A stretch of 64,000 bases of DNA from Polaromonas sp. (GCF_016185115.1 NZ_JACPOF010000024.1:104413-168412); one strand, 5' to 3'; shown: positions 32,771 through 41,740, counted from the stretch's first letter. A program made the numbers and translations. Notes: generated by a model from the sequence alone, not told the origin.

Positions 32771-34024
32771 ATGAGTTCCTATTACGATGCGCTTGAAACG
32801 CGTAGCGTCACCCAGCGCGAAGCTGCACTGATGGCTGCGCTGCCCGGGCAGGTGGCGCATGCGCAGGCTCATGCGCCGGCGTTCGCAGGCATTCTTGAAG
32901 GCATCAGCGCCCAGACCGTGACATCACGTGCAGCGCTTGCAAAACTGCCCGTCACGCGCAAACATGAATTGCTCGAGAGCCAGCAGGCTGCCCGCCAGTC
33001 CGGTGGCGATGTGTTCGGCGGTTTCAGTGCGCTGACTTACGGCGCGGGCATGCCACGCGTGTTTGCCAGCCCCGGCACCATTTACGAACCCGACAGCACA
33101 CGCCAGGATTACTGGCGCATGGCACGTGCCATATATGCAGCGGGCTTTCGGCCCGGCCAGCTGATACACAACAGCTTCAGTTACCACTTTGTGCCTGCCG
33201 GCGCCATGATGGAGTCCGGCGCACATGCGCTGGGCTGCACGGTCTTCCCAGGCGGTACCGGCCAGACCGAGCAGCAGGTGCAAGCCATGGCGGAGCTCAG
33301 GCCTGCGGGCTATATCGGAACGCCCAGCTTCCTGAAAATCATTGTTGAAAAAGCGGCAGAGATGAAAATCCCGCTGCCCACGGTGACGCGTGCGCTGGTC
33401 TCCGGTGAGGCCTTCCCGCCCAGCCTGCGCGACTGGCTGGCCGAACGTGGCATTGCGGGTTACCAGTGTTATGCGTCAGCCGATCTGGGCCTGATTGCGT
33501 ATGAAACCGAAGCGCGCGAAGGCCTGGTGCTGGACGAAGGCGTGATTGTCGAGATCGTACGGCCGGGTACGGGCGACCCGGTGCCTGAAGGCGAGGTCGG
33601 CGAACTGGTGGTCACCACCCTGAACCCCGACTACCCGCTAATACGTTTCGGGACCGGCGATCTGTCAGCCATACTGACCGGCCAGTGCCCTACGGGACGC
33701 ACCAATGCCCGCATCAAGGGCTGGATGGGCCGCGCCGACCAGACCGTGAAGGTGCGCGGCATGTTTGTGCACCCGGGCCAGGTTGCGGATATTGCCCGGC
33801 GCTTTCCGGAAGTGCTCAAGGCGCGCCTGGTGGTGAGCGGCGAGATGGCCAATGACAGCATGACCTTCAGGGTCGAATCAGCCTCAGCCATCGCAGGCCT
33901 CGACCAGCGCATCAGTGACGCCATCAGGGACGTCACCAAATTGCGCGGCACAGTCGAAATGCTGGCGCCGGGCAGTCTCCCCAATGACGGCAAGGTCATT
34001 GAGGATGCGCGCAGTTATAAATAG
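32771..34024 (+). CDS. PaaK-like phenylacetate-CoA ligase family protein with an atypical P-loop
   Basis: Start at ATG 32771 (MSSYYDALETRSVTQREAAL), 417 aa, the size of PaaK-type ligases. The fold is followed through GFRPGQLIHNSFSYHFVPAG, GCTVFPGGTGQTEQQVQ, PAGYIGTPSFLKIIVEKA, RALVSGEAFPPSLRDWL, and the C-terminal RADQTVKVRGMFVHPGQV with a final Lys in LPNDGKVIED. The usual SSGTTGKPT P-loop reads FASPGTIYEPDS, so the phosphate-binding loop is altered and ligase activity should not be assumed. As last gene of the LIV operon it probably acts on the imported acid together with the synthetase at 25452. Confidence 0.72.
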   Translation: MSSYYDALETRSVTQREAALMAALPGQVAHAQAHAPAFAGILEGISAQTVTSRAALAKLPVTRKHELLESQQAARQSGGDVFGGFSALTYGAGMPRVFASPGTIYEPDSTRQDYWRMARAIYAAGFRPGQLIHNSFSYHFVPAGAMMESGAHALGCTVFPGGTGQTEQQVQAMAELRPAGYIGTPSFLKIIVEKAAEMKIPLPTVTRALVSGEAFPPSLRDWLAERGIAGYQCYASADLGLIAYETEAREGLVLDEGVIVEIVRPGTGDPVPEGEVGELVVTTLNPDYPLIRFGTGDLSAILTGQCPTGRTNARIKGWMGRADQTVKVRGMFVHPGQVADIARRFPEVLKARLVVSGEMANDSMTFRVESASAIAGLDQRISDAIRDVTKLRGTVEMLAPGSLPNDGKVIEDARSYK

Positions 34025-34025
34025 G

Positions 34026-34257
34026 AACACCCCTGCTGACGCTCACTGCGTGTAGCGTCCCCTCCCCTTGCAGGGGACGGCGCCTTGCGCCCGGCAAAGC
34101 CGGATCGCGGCCCCTGCTTGCAGGTATCCAGTCGAGGCATCTACGCGTTCAGGCACCAAGAAACACCCCTGCCGACGCTCACTGCGTGTAGCGTCCCCTC
34201 CCCTTGCAGGGGACAGTGCCTGCGGCCTGGCAAAGCCAGTTCCGCGGCCCTCCTGGT
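34026..34257. repeat. Tandem pair of Comamonad-type intergenic repeats, copies 2 and 3
   Basis: The 371-nt gap holds no gene. Units at 34026-34124 and 34162-34257 share AACACCCCTG(C/T)(T/C)GACGCTCACTGCGTGTAGCGTCCCCTCCCCTTGCAGGGGAC almost base for base, and then the GGCAAAGCC(G/A) hairpin with CGCGGCCC. Inside each unit CCCCTCCCCTTGCAGGGGA and CCGGCAAAGCCGG can fold. Copy 1 lies upstream of the preceding gene. They separate the LIV operon from the first Bug gene. Confidence 0.7.
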
Positions 34258-34395
34258 GAAGATGCAGGCCGGAGGCGAGTAAGAAATCCGTAAGCGGGAA
34301 GCGCGGTGCCTCACACTTTCCCTTACGTAGTTCCCGCGATGTGCGACAGGCATACGGAACTTAAACTTTGTGCTGTTTTAATCAGGAGACGAATC

Positions 34396-35379
34396 ATGAA
34401 ACGACTACTCGTTCTTGCAGTTGCAGCAACTGCCATTCTTGCCAATGCGCAAACCTTCCCCGGCACCAAGCCCGTCACCTTTGTCGTACCTTTCGCCGCA
34501 GGCGGCCCGACCGACCGCGTTGCGCGCGACCTTGCAGAAGCCATGCGCAAGGCGATTCCTGGTTCCAACTTTGTCGTTGAAAACGTCAACGGTGCCGGCG
34601 GCACGATTGGCGCCGCAAAAGTTGCACGCGCTGCACCAGACGGCCACACACTTTTGTTGCACCACATCGGCATGGCGGCAGCGCCAGGCCTGTATCGCAA
34701 GCTGCCTTACAAGGTGCTGGACGATTTTGAATTCCTCGGCATGATCAATGAAGTGCCCATGACCATCATCGGCAAGCCTCAACTGCCGGCCAACAACTAC
34801 CGCGATCTTGAGAACTACATCAAGGCCAATTCCGGCAAACTCAACATTGCGCATGCAGGTCTGGGTTCAGCATCCCACCTGTGCGGCCTGATGTGGCAGG
34901 CGGCCATCAATGCCAAGGAAGCGATGACCACCATCCCTTTCAGCGGCACCGCACCGGCGATGAATGCGCTGGTCGGCGGGCAGGTTGACATGATGTGTGA
35001 CCAGACCACCAACACCACGGGCCAGATCGAGTCCGGCCGTGTCAAGGCCTACGCCGTGACCACCACCAAGCCGCTGTCCGGCAACAAGCTGTTGAAAGAC
35101 TACCCCACGCTGCAGGAAATGGGCCTCAAGGGTTTTGACCTGACCATCTGGCACGGCCTGTATGCCCCGAAGGGCACGCCACCAGCGGTACTGGCACAGC
35201 TCAATGCGGGCCTGAAGGCTGCGCTGAAAGACGCCGACTTCCTGAAGAAGGAAGATGCCCTGGGCGCCGTTGTCGTGACCGACCGCCGCGTTGAGCCAGC
35301 CGCGCACAAGGCTTTTGTGTCTGCAGAAATCAACAAGCTCAAACCCGTGATTGATGCAGCGGGCAAGTACGCAGACTGA
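34396..35379 (+). CDS. Bug-family (TctC-like) periplasmic solute receptor
   Basis: Start at ATG 34396 with CAGGAGACGAATC before it; 327 aa with a short signal peptide (KRLLVLAVAATAILANA). Bug markers: FPGTKPVTFVVPFAAGGPTDRVARDLAEAM, NVNGAGGTIGAAKVARAAPDGHTLLLHH, NIAHAGLGSASHLCGLMWQ and PFSGTAPAMNALVGGQVDMM. These proteins bind carboxylates or amides for tripartite tricarboxylate transporters or act as sensors. No TctA/TctB membrane genes are present, the usual situation for the expanded Bug family of betaproteobacteria. A terminator follows at 35411. Confidence 0.88.
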   Translation: MKRLLVLAVAATAILANAQTFPGTKPVTFVVPFAAGGPTDRVARDLAEAMRKAIPGSNFVVENVNGAGGTIGAAKVARAAPDGHTLLLHHIGMAAAPGLYRKLPYKVLDDFEFLGMINEVPMTIIGKPQLPANNYRDLENYIKANSGKLNIAHAGLGSASHLCGLMWQAAINAKEAMTTIPFSGTAPAMNALVGGQVDMMCDQTTNTTGQIESGRVKAYAVTTTKPLSGNKLLKDYPTLQEMGLKGFDLTIWHGLYAPKGTPPAVLAQLNAGLKAALKDADFLKKEDALGAVVVTDRRVEPAAHKAFVSAEINKLKPVIDAAGKYAD

Positions 35380-35410
35380 TTGACGACGAATCTGCAGCAC
35401 CATGTTGCAA

Positions 35411-35442
35411 GCCGCCTGAGCCCAGAGCCAGGCGGCTTTTTT
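35411..35442 (+). terminator. Intrinsic terminator after the first Bug gene
   Basis: GCCGCCTG and CAGGCGGC pair over 8 nt around AGCCCAGAGC, followed by TTTTTT. It is 32 nt after the stop at 35379. Confidence 0.8.
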
Positions 35443-35539
35443 AATGCACGTGGATATTCCGGGGATTTACCCTCTTGAAGCGCTACGGCCACACGGTTAT
35501 CTTTGCCCTCAACAACATTAATACACAACGGAGACCGGC

Positions 35540-36550
35540 TTGAAAACACCCCGCACCCCCAACCGCCGCACAGCGCTTGCTGCGCTGGCCTTTACCGCAG
35601 CGGCCTGCGCCGTCATGCCAGCAGCCGCACAGGGCACCTGGCCGAGCAGACCCGTCAAGATCATCGTGCCGTTTGCGCCTGGCGGCACCACAGACATCCT
35701 GGCACGCGCCACCGCAGCTGAACTGAGCAAGGCCTTCCCCCATCCCTTTGTGGTCGAAAATCGCGGGGGTGCAGGCGGCAACATAGGCGCGGACGCCGTC
35801 GCCAAAGCGGCACCCGACGGCTACACGCTGCTGATGGGTACCGTGGGCACACAAAGCATCAACAAGTGGCTCTATGCAAAGATGCCGTTCGACCCGCAAA
35901 AGGATTTCACGCCCATCACCCTCGTGGCCGGCGTACCCAATGTCATGGTGGTGCCGGCCGACAAGGCAAAGGCCGCTGGCATCAACACCGTGGCCGATTT
36001 CATCAAATATGCGAAAGCCAACCCGGGCAAGCTGAACATGGCGTCAAGCGGCAACGGCACCTCCATACATCTGGCGGGTGAATTGTTCAAGAGCATGAGC
36101 GGCACCTACATGACGCACTTCCCGTTCAGCGGCTCCGGCCCTGCACTGCTCAGCCTTGTGGGCGGCGACATGGATGTGATGTTTGACAACCTGCCATCGT
36201 CCATGCAGCTCATCAAGGCGGGCAAGCTCAAGGCGCTGGCCGTGACCAGCGCCCAGCCTTCTGCGGCACTGCCGGATGTCCCCACGGTGGAACAGGCTGG
36301 CCAGCTCAAGGGCTTTGATGCAACGTCGTGGTTCGGCCTGCTCGGCCCTGCGGGACTTCCCCCCGACATCACCAACCGCATACAGCAGGAAGTTGCAAAA
36401 TCACTGGCCACACCGGCGATGAAAGAAAAGCTGCTGGCCCAGGGTGCCATTCCCAGCGGCAACACACCTGCCCAGTTTGCCCAGCTGATTGATTCAGAGC
36501 TGAAGAAATGGCAGCCTGTGGTGAAAGCATCCGGCGCCAAGGTGGACTGA
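35540..36550 (+). CDS. Bug-family (TctC-like) periplasmic solute receptor
   Basis: 336 aa beginning at TTG 35540, supported by GGAG 7 nt upstream; no suitable ATG lies near. A twin-arginine-like [24 protein letters not shown] signal leads into [106 protein letters not shown] and [13 protein letters not shown]. Ligand unknown. It stands as its own transcription unit between two terminators. Confidence 0.87.
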   Translation: MKTPRTPNRRTALAALAFTAAACAVMPAAAQGTWPSRPVKIIVPFAPGGTTDILARATAAELSKAFPHPFVVENRGGAGGNIGADAVAKAAPDGYTLLMGTVGTQSINKWLYAKMPFDPQKDFTPITLVAGVPNVMVVPADKAKAAGINTVADFIKYAKANPGKLNMASSGNGTSIHLAGELFKSMSGTYMTHFPFSGSGPALLSLVGGDMDVMFDNLPSSMQLIKAGKLKALAVTSAQPSAALPDVPTVEQAGQLKGFDATSWFGLLGPAGLPPDITNRIQQEVAKSLATPAMKEKLLAQGAIPSGNTPAQFAQLIDSELKKWQPVVKASGAKVD

Positions 36551-36572
36551 CAACCGCATCAGCGCCATCACG

Positions 36573-36603
36573 AAAAAAGCCCTGACATGCAGGGCTTTTT
36601 TTT
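36573..36603. terminator. Bidirectional intrinsic terminator
   Basis: AAAAAA-GCCCTG-ACATG-CAGGGC-TTTTTTTT: 6 GC-rich pairs extended by A-T pairs, with T-runs in both directions. It lies between the convergent Bug gene and the DUF1840 gene and can end both transcripts. Confidence 0.85.
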
Positions 36604-36619
36604 GCGAGCGGGAAATCCG

Positions 36620-36916
36620 TCAAACGCCCCAGACCACCTCATCGCCGGCCTCGTAATTGCGCTGGAGCATATCGATGAACGGCATGGCCCGCTGGCGCAG
36701 ACCAAGGCCGTCGCCAGGTACCGCGCCTTCGTCCTTGTCACCAGACTCCTCATGGGCAATGGCGGCCTCAAGCGCCGCAATTGCTGCAGGCATCTGTTCG
36801 GGAAGGATGATGCCTTTGGGGCCAGCATCCTTGCCTATGACTTCCAGCACCTTGCGGCCATTGGCTTCGAGCATGATCACATCGCCAGCATTTTTTGACT
36901 TGAATTTGTAGAGCAT
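36620..36916 (-). CDS. DUF1840 domain protein
   Basis: 98-aa cytoplasmic protein: MLYKFKSKNAGDVIMLEANGRKVLEVIGKDAGPKGIILPEQMPAAIAALEAAIAHEES, then an acidic linker and ...MPFIDMLQRNYEAGDEVVWGV. The whole length matches DUF1840, a small family common in betaproteobacteria with no known role. A GAGG site stands before ATG. It is divergent from the TetR gene across 222 nt in which I see a TTGACA-like hexamer but no convincing complete promoter or other gene. Confidence 0.8.
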   Translation of the reverse strand: MLYKFKSKNAGDVIMLEANGRKVLEVIGKDAGPKGIILPEQMPAAIAALEAAIAHEESGDKDEGAVPGDGLGLRQRAMPFIDMLQRNYEAGDEVVWGV

Positions 36917-37138
36917 TGCAGCACCTCAAGATTAATAGGAAAACCATTATGGGACCGCGTTTCGGGGTTTCCTGTAGGCATCCTTCCAATATTGACATGG
37001 CTCAACGCCAGCGCGATCAAGGCCTGGACGCGGGCCAGGCTGTTGCACAATAGGTTGCGGCCATTCACCCCGGGAGCAACAGCGGGTAAATGAAGCCATG
37101 AAGCCAGAACAACAGCTTGTGTAAATCGCCCAGACGCC

Positions 37139-37825
37139 ATGAAAAGCAACATCAGCGCCAAAAAATCAGAAACACCTGTGGCAAGCGCCAAAGCCGTCCG
37201 TCAGCCTCGCGCCAGAAAGCCTGCAACTGCCCCGATCTCGACAGTCAAGGAAGCCAGGCCAGACCTTCAGCCTTCAGACTGGGTGCGCGCCGGCATGAAG
37301 ATCCTCGCCCAGTCAGGCGTTGACATGGTGCTGATACCCCCGCTGGCCAGGGAACTGGGTGTGACCAAAGGCAGTTTCTACTGGCACTTCACCTCCCGCG
37401 AAGACCTGCTGATGAAACTGATTGACGAGTGGAAGCAGCACGCCACCCTGCGTGTGATCGACATCGTTGAACGTGCAGGTGTGTCGCCCCAGGAAAAAAT
37501 TCGCCTGATTGCCTTCATAGGTACCAACTCGCCAATTGACGAGTTCGGCGGTGCGGTTGAGCTGGCGGTGCGCAACTGGGCCCGCGTCAACCCGAATGTA
37601 CGCAAGGTCGTCGCCGATGTAGACCGCCAGCGCCTGAACTACCTGACCACCCTCTATGAAGAAATCGGCTCAAAGGTCGATGCTGAACTGCTGGCCTGCA
37701 TGCATTACTGTTTCTCAGCGGGCCTGAGACTGATTTTTGCGTATCCGGAAAAACAGAAGCTCGCCATGCGTCAGGCTGCGCTGGACCAGATTTTTTTCGC
37801 GGACCATCTGCAAAAAACGGCCTGA
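37139..37825 (+). CDS. TetR-family transcriptional regulator
   Basis: 228 aa. A basic, disordered-looking leader of about 45 residues (SNISAKKSETPVASAKAVRQPRARKPATAP) precedes the TetR HTH (WVRAGMKILAQSGVDMVLIPPLARELGVTKGSFYWHFTSREDLLMKLIDEWKQ). The rest is a helical ligand domain with a C-terminal LRLIFAYPEKQKLAMRQAALDQIFF. Its stop is 3 nt from the stop of the nitronate monooxygenase gene, which is convergent. The palindrome at 38853-38870 between that gene and the acyl-CoA synthetase is a plausible operator for it (inference). Confidence 0.85.
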   Translation: MKSNISAKKSETPVASAKAVRQPRARKPATAPISTVKEARPDLQPSDWVRAGMKILAQSGVDMVLIPPLARELGVTKGSFYWHFTSREDLLMKLIDEWKQHATLRVIDIVERAGVSPQEKIRLIAFIGTNSPIDEFGGAVELAVRNWARVNPNVRKVVADVDRQRLNYLTTLYEEIGSKVDAELLACMHYCFSAGLRLIFAYPEKQKLAMRQAALDQIFFADHLQKTA

Positions 37826-37828
37826 GCT

Positions 37829-38827
37829 TCAAGCAGGCCTGCACGCTGCAGCATATTCGGCTGCAAGACGATTCACGATTTCTGCTGCAGGCAAGACCGA
37901 ATCGATGCCGCCGATGCCCTGGCCCGCGCTCCACACATCGCGCCAAGCTTTGGCCTCCGTCCCATCGCCCCGTTTTCCGAAACCGAAAGACGAGGTCTCG
38001 CGCGCAGGCAGGGCATCAACGTCAACGCCCAGCGCAGCGAAACTCGCACGCAGGTAGTTGGCCGGCAGCCCGGTCACCGCGCTGGTGCACACGATGTCCG
38101 CCGCAGCACCGTCCACAATCATCTGCTGGTAACGCGAATCGGCCTGCGCCTCGGTCGACGCGACGAAACGCGTGCCCACATAGGCAAGATCCCCGCCCAT
38201 GGCCTGTACGGCACGCACCTGCCTGCCATGCGAGATACAGCCTGACACGGCGACCAGGCCGTCAAAAATCCGCCTGACCTCATCGGTGAATGCAAAGGGG
38301 TTGAGGGTTCCGGTGTGGCCTCCCGCACCGGCACACACCAGCACCAGTCCGTCAACGCCCGCATCAATCGCTTTACGCGCATGACGCATGGTTGATACGT
38401 CGTGCAGCACGATCCCGCCATATGCATGAATACGTTCGGCGACCTGCCCCGGCGCATTCAGGCTGGTGATCACCACCGGCACCTTGTACTCACACACCAC
38501 ATCAAGATCATGCGCCAGCCGCTGGTTGCTGGGATGCACGATCAGGTTCACGGCATAGGGCGCGGCACGCCGGGGCTGCTGCGGTTGTGCATTCCATGCC
38601 GCGATCTCGCGGTTCAGGTAGTCAAGCCACGAAGCCAGTTCGCTTTCAGGCCTTGCATTGAGCGCAGGAAACGCGCCCAAGATGCCCGCCAGGCATTGCT
38701 GGGCCACCAGTTCTTTCGACGAGGCGATGAACATGGGTGAGCCGATCACGGGAAGGCGCAGCGCCGTAAATGGCTCTGTTGTCATGGCCGACGAAGCGCT
38801 TAAGGGTTTGTACGGGGATTGACTCAT
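37829..38827 (-). CDS. Nitronate monooxygenase family flavoprotein
   Basis: 332-aa TIM-barrel FMN enzyme of the 2-nitropropane dioxygenase/NMO family. Visible motifs: LPVIGSPMFIASSKELVAQQCLAGILGAFPALNARP at the N-terminus, YAVNLIVHPSNQRL, DVVCEYKVPVVITSLNAPG, the FMN-phosphate loop GVDGLVLVCAGAGGHTG and MGGDLAYVGTRFVASTEAQADSRYQ. The enzymes oxidise alkyl nitronates, but many homologues act as enoyl reductases or remain unassigned. Its promoter region is shared with the divergent acyl-CoA synthetase gene, so a joint role in an acyl-CoA pathway is possible. Confidence 0.82.
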   Translation of the reverse strand: MSQSPYKPLSASSAMTTEPFTALRLPVIGSPMFIASSKELVAQQCLAGILGAFPALNARPESELASWLDYLNREIAAWNAQPQQPRRAAPYAVNLIVHPSNQRLAHDLDVVCEYKVPVVITSLNAPGQVAERIHAYGGIVLHDVSTMRHARKAIDAGVDGLVLVCAGAGGHTGTLNPFAFTDEVRRIFDGLVAVSGCISHGRQVRAVQAMGGDLAYVGTRFVASTEAQADSRYQQMIVDGAAADIVCTSAVTGLPANYLRASFAALGVDVDALPARETSSFGFGKRGDGTEAKAWRDVWSAGQGIGGIDSVLPAAEIVNRLAAEYAAACRPA

Positions 38828-38852
38828 GGCATGCAGGCGAATAAATTATGCT

Positions 38853-38870
38853 CCATACCGCCCAGTATGG
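38853..38870. promoter_or_regulatory. Palindromic operator candidate (TetR type)
   Basis: CCATAC-CGCCCA-GTATGG has perfect 6-nt arms and lies in the 67-nt gap between divergent start codons at 38827 and 38895. ATACCG..AGTAT-type palindromes of this size are frequent TetR sites, and a TetR gene ends near 37825. An AT-rich ATAAATTATG beside it could be a -10 region. Confidence 0.5.
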
Positions 38871-38894
38871 CACACGACAAAAGCACCGTCAACA

Positions 38895-40457
38895 ATGAAC
38901 AGCGCCTCCGATTCATCCTTTGCTGCAGACAGCTACGCCGCCATCAATGGGCGCCGCGTCAGCCTTGAAGCGCTCTGGCACAAAGGCTCATGTCTGGCCA
39001 CTTTTTTCAGGGCGCAAGGCGTGAAAGAGGACCAGGCCGTCGCCATCCTGATGCGAAACGACCTGGCTTTTCTCGAATGCACGATTGCCATTTCCATCCT
39101 GGGTGCCTACGCGGTACCGCTGAACTGGCACCTCACGGGACCCGAGATCGACTACATACTTCGCGATTCCGCAGCCGTCATGCTGGTGTCGCACGCAGAC
39201 CTCTACCGGCCCATCGCGTCATCCATCCCAGACAGCATCCTCCGGGTTGTCGCACGCACGCCTGAAGAAATCAGCGGGCCCTACAACATTGCCGCCGACC
39301 AGTGCGAGGTACCGCCTGGTGTCATGGACCTTGAGCAGGCCGCAGAAACTTCCGAACCGCTGCTCGACCGCAGCAAGGTCGGCAGCAGGAACAGCATCCT
39401 CTACACAAGCGGTACCACAGGCCGTCCCAAAGGGGTCAGAAAGCTGCCCCTGCCTGCGGAAGAAATGCGTAAAAACGCACTGGTGTCGCAGCAGTGGTTT
39501 GACCTCAAACCGGGTGTCCGCACCGTGATGGCCGGGCCCATGTACCACAGCGCACCCAACACCTACACACGTCAGGTCGTCAACTCGGGCGGCAGCATCA
39601 CCCTTATGCCGCGCTTCGACGCTGAACAATTGCTGGCCATCATCGCGCGTGACCGCATTACCCACCTGCACCTGGTGCCGACCATGATGGTGCGCCTGCT
39701 GCGCCTGCCCGACGAAGTCAAAAAGCGCTACGACCTCAGCTCCCTGCAGTTCGTTGTTCACGGCGCTGCAGCCTGCTCCACGGAAACCAAGAAGGCCTTT
39801 ATTGACTGGTGGGGTCCCGTCATTCATGAGTACTACGGCGCGACGGAAACCGGCATGGTCACACGCTCATCAACGCAGGAGTGGCTGGAGCGGCCCGGCA
39901 CGCTGGGCAAGGCCTGGCCCGGGCGCAGCATACGCATCTACTCTGAAGACGGCGAGGTTCTCGGGCCCAACCAGGTCGGTGAAATCTACGTGGGGCTGCA
40001 GGGCGTGCCCAACTTCACGTATCACAACGCGGAAGAACAGCGTCTGGAAATAGACCGCGACGGCATGGTCACCAATGGTGATGTGGGCTACCTTGATGAA
40101 GATGGTTATCTCTTCCTTGTCGACCGCAAGAAGGACATTGTCATTTCAGGTGGTGTGAATATCTACCCGGCCGAGATCGAGTGCGCACTGATCGAACACC
40201 CCGGCGTGGCCGATTGCGCGGTGATCGGCATCCCTGATGAAGAGTTTGGCGAAAAGCTGCTGGCGTTCGTCAAGCCGTCTGCCGGAAAACAGCCCTCGCA
40301 GATTGACATCAGCACCTTTCTGCGCGGCAAGCTGGCCGGCCTGAAGGTGCCCAAGGACTATGTTTTTCTTGACGAACTGCCGCGTGACGATTCCGGAAAA
40401 CTGATGAAGCGCAAGCTGCGCGACCCCTATTGGGCCGGCCGCAGCAGGATGATCTGA
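38895..40457 (+). CDS. AMP-dependent acyl-CoA synthetase
   Basis: Start at ATG 38895 (MNSASDSSFAADSYAAINGRRVSLEALWHKG), 520 aa. ANL motifs: P-loop ILYTSGTTGRPKGVRKLP, A5 YYGATETGM, A7 VTNGDVGYLDEDG, A8/hinge LFLVDRKKDIVISGGVNIYPAEIE and the catalytic Lys in LPRDDSGKLMKRKLRDPYW. It resembles medium-chain or aryl acyl-CoA synthetases. It converts an acid to its CoA ester and, through the shared short spacer, is tied to the downstream Bug receptor and the meta-cleavage cluster. Confidence 0.87.
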   Translation: MNSASDSSFAADSYAAINGRRVSLEALWHKGSCLATFFRAQGVKEDQAVAILMRNDLAFLECTIAISILGAYAVPLNWHLTGPEIDYILRDSAAVMLVSHADLYRPIASSIPDSILRVVARTPEEISGPYNIAADQCEVPPGVMDLEQAAETSEPLLDRSKVGSRNSILYTSGTTGRPKGVRKLPLPAEEMRKNALVSQQWFDLKPGVRTVMAGPMYHSAPNTYTRQVVNSGGSITLMPRFDAEQLLAIIARDRITHLHLVPTMMVRLLRLPDEVKKRYDLSSLQFVVHGAAACSTETKKAFIDWWGPVIHEYYGATETGMVTRSSTQEWLERPGTLGKAWPGRSIRIYSEDGEVLGPNQVGEIYVGLQGVPNFTYHNAEEQRLEIDRDGMVTNGDVGYLDEDGYLFLVDRKKDIVISGGVNIYPAEIECALIEHPGVADCAVIGIPDEEFGEKLLAFVKPSAGKQPSQIDISTFLRGKLAGLKVPKDYVFLDELPRDDSGKLMKRKLRDPYWAGRSRMI

Positions 40458-40477
40458 AAACCCTCCAGGAGACAACA

Positions 40478-41446
40478 ATGAAACTCAAGCTTTTGAACTG
40501 CCTCGCCGCCATGGGTCTTGCGGCGGCGGCTTTGCTGCCCTCAGGCGCATGGGCCAAGTACCCTGAAAAGCCGATACGGCTGATCGTTCCCTTCCCCGCC
40601 GGCGGTGGTACGGATGTGCTGGCACGCCTGGCCGCCCGCAACATGTCGGCCGTGCTGGGACAGGAAGTTATCGTCGACAACCGCGGCGGTGCAGGCACCA
40701 TCATAGGCGGCGATGCGGTCGCCAAGGCTGCGCCTGACGGCTACACGCTGCTGCTCTCGACAGCCAGCGGCTTCAGCATCAATCCCCAGTACAACAAGAA
40801 GCTGCCCTACAAGCCTGAAGACTTTGTGCATATCGGCCTCATCAGCGAATCCCCCGTCGTCCTGGTGGCGCCGTTCAACGCGCCGGCCAAAAACCTGCAG
40901 GAGCTGGTGCGCTCGCTCAAGGACAAGGAAACCCCGATTGCCACAGCGGGTAAAGGTAGCCAGTCGCACCTGAGTGCGGTGATGTTCTTCAATGCCATCA
41001 ACGCGAAGTTCCGCCCCGTGCATTACCGCGGCGAAGCCCCTGCGCTGGTGGACCTTCTGGGTGGCCAGGTGCCGATTTATTTCGCCAGCATACCGGGCAC
41101 GCTCTCCCACCTGAAAGCCGAAAGACTGCGCGGTTATGCCGTCACGACCACAGGGCGTACGCCGGCCGCCCCTGACATTCCCTCTTTCACCGAACAGGGC
41201 ATGCCTGAAGTGCTGGCCACCTCATGGTTCGGCCTGGCTGCACCCAAAGGCACACCCCAGGAAGCTGTCAACGCCCTCGCCGCAGCACTGGCCAAGGCGC
41301 TGGAAGATAAGGCCATGCAGGACCGCCTGGCCGCAGATGGCGCCACCACACGCAAACTCAGCATTTCTGAATTCAACGACTACATGAAGCGTGACTACGA
41401 ACGCTGGGGCAAGGTTCTGCGCGCTGCCAACATCGAAGAAGACTGA
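40478..41446 (+). CDS. Bug-family (TctC-like) periplasmic solute receptor
   Basis: Start at ATG 40478 after CCAGGAGACAACA; 322 aa with signal peptide (KLLNCLAAMGLAAAALLPSGAWA). Core motifs: [102 protein letters not shown]. The gene is 20 nt after the acyl-CoA synthetase and 19 nt before the LigA-like gene, so it is within the aromatic operon and probably binds that pathway's aromatic acid, as TphC does for terephthalate. Confidence 0.88.
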   Translation: MKLKLLNCLAAMGLAAAALLPSGAWAKYPEKPIRLIVPFPAGGGTDVLARLAARNMSAVLGQEVIVDNRGGAGTIIGGDAVAKAAPDGYTLLLSTASGFSINPQYNKKLPYKPEDFVHIGLISESPVVLVAPFNAPAKNLQELVRSLKDKETPIATAGKGSQSHLSAVMFFNAINAKFRPVHYRGEAPALVDLLGGQVPIYFASIPGTLSHLKAERLRGYAVTTTGRTPAAPDIPSFTEQGMPEVLATSWFGLAAPKGTPQEAVNALAAALAKALEDKAMQDRLAADGATTRKLSISEFNDYMKRDYERWGKVLRAANIEED

Positions 41447-41465
41447 GCAGGACTGGGGAAGCACC

Positions 41466-41738
41466 ATGAGCACTCATGCGATGGAATCCGTCCTGTATGA
41501 CCTGGGCGTCAAGCGCGAGGCACGCACCGCTTTTGGCGAAGACGCGGCCGCCTTCCTCAAACGTTACGGGGTTGATGCGCAAGAGGCGGCCATGATCAGC
41601 GGCTTCGACATGGCGGCTTTGCTCAGGGCCGGCGTCAGCCCGCTTCTGACCTACGGCTTCTGGATGATGAATGCCCCCGTGAAGACACGTGCGGCCTATC
41701 TCGAACGCAGCCGCGGCACTCCCCCGGCACAAGGATAA
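41466..41738 (+). CDS. LigA-like small subunit of a class III extradiol dioxygenase
   Basis: Start at ATG 41466 (MSTHAMESVLYDLGVKREAR), 90 aa, all-helical: FGEDAAAFLKRYGVDAQEAAMISGFDMAALLRAGVSPLLTYGFWMMNAP. This is the LigA domain pattern (L..Y.LT..E...I...D...L...G.....L..L) that forms the lid over the LigB active site in protocatechuate 4,5-dioxygenase and CarBa of carbazole degradation. It stops 2 nt before the catalytic-subunit gene. The track ORF adds 25 residues that overlap the Bug gene. Confidence 0.83.
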   Translation: MSTHAMESVLYDLGVKREARTAFGEDAAAFLKRYGVDAQEAAMISGFDMAALLRAGVSPLLTYGFWMMNAPVKTRAAYLERSRGTPPAQG

Positions 41739-41740
41739 AC

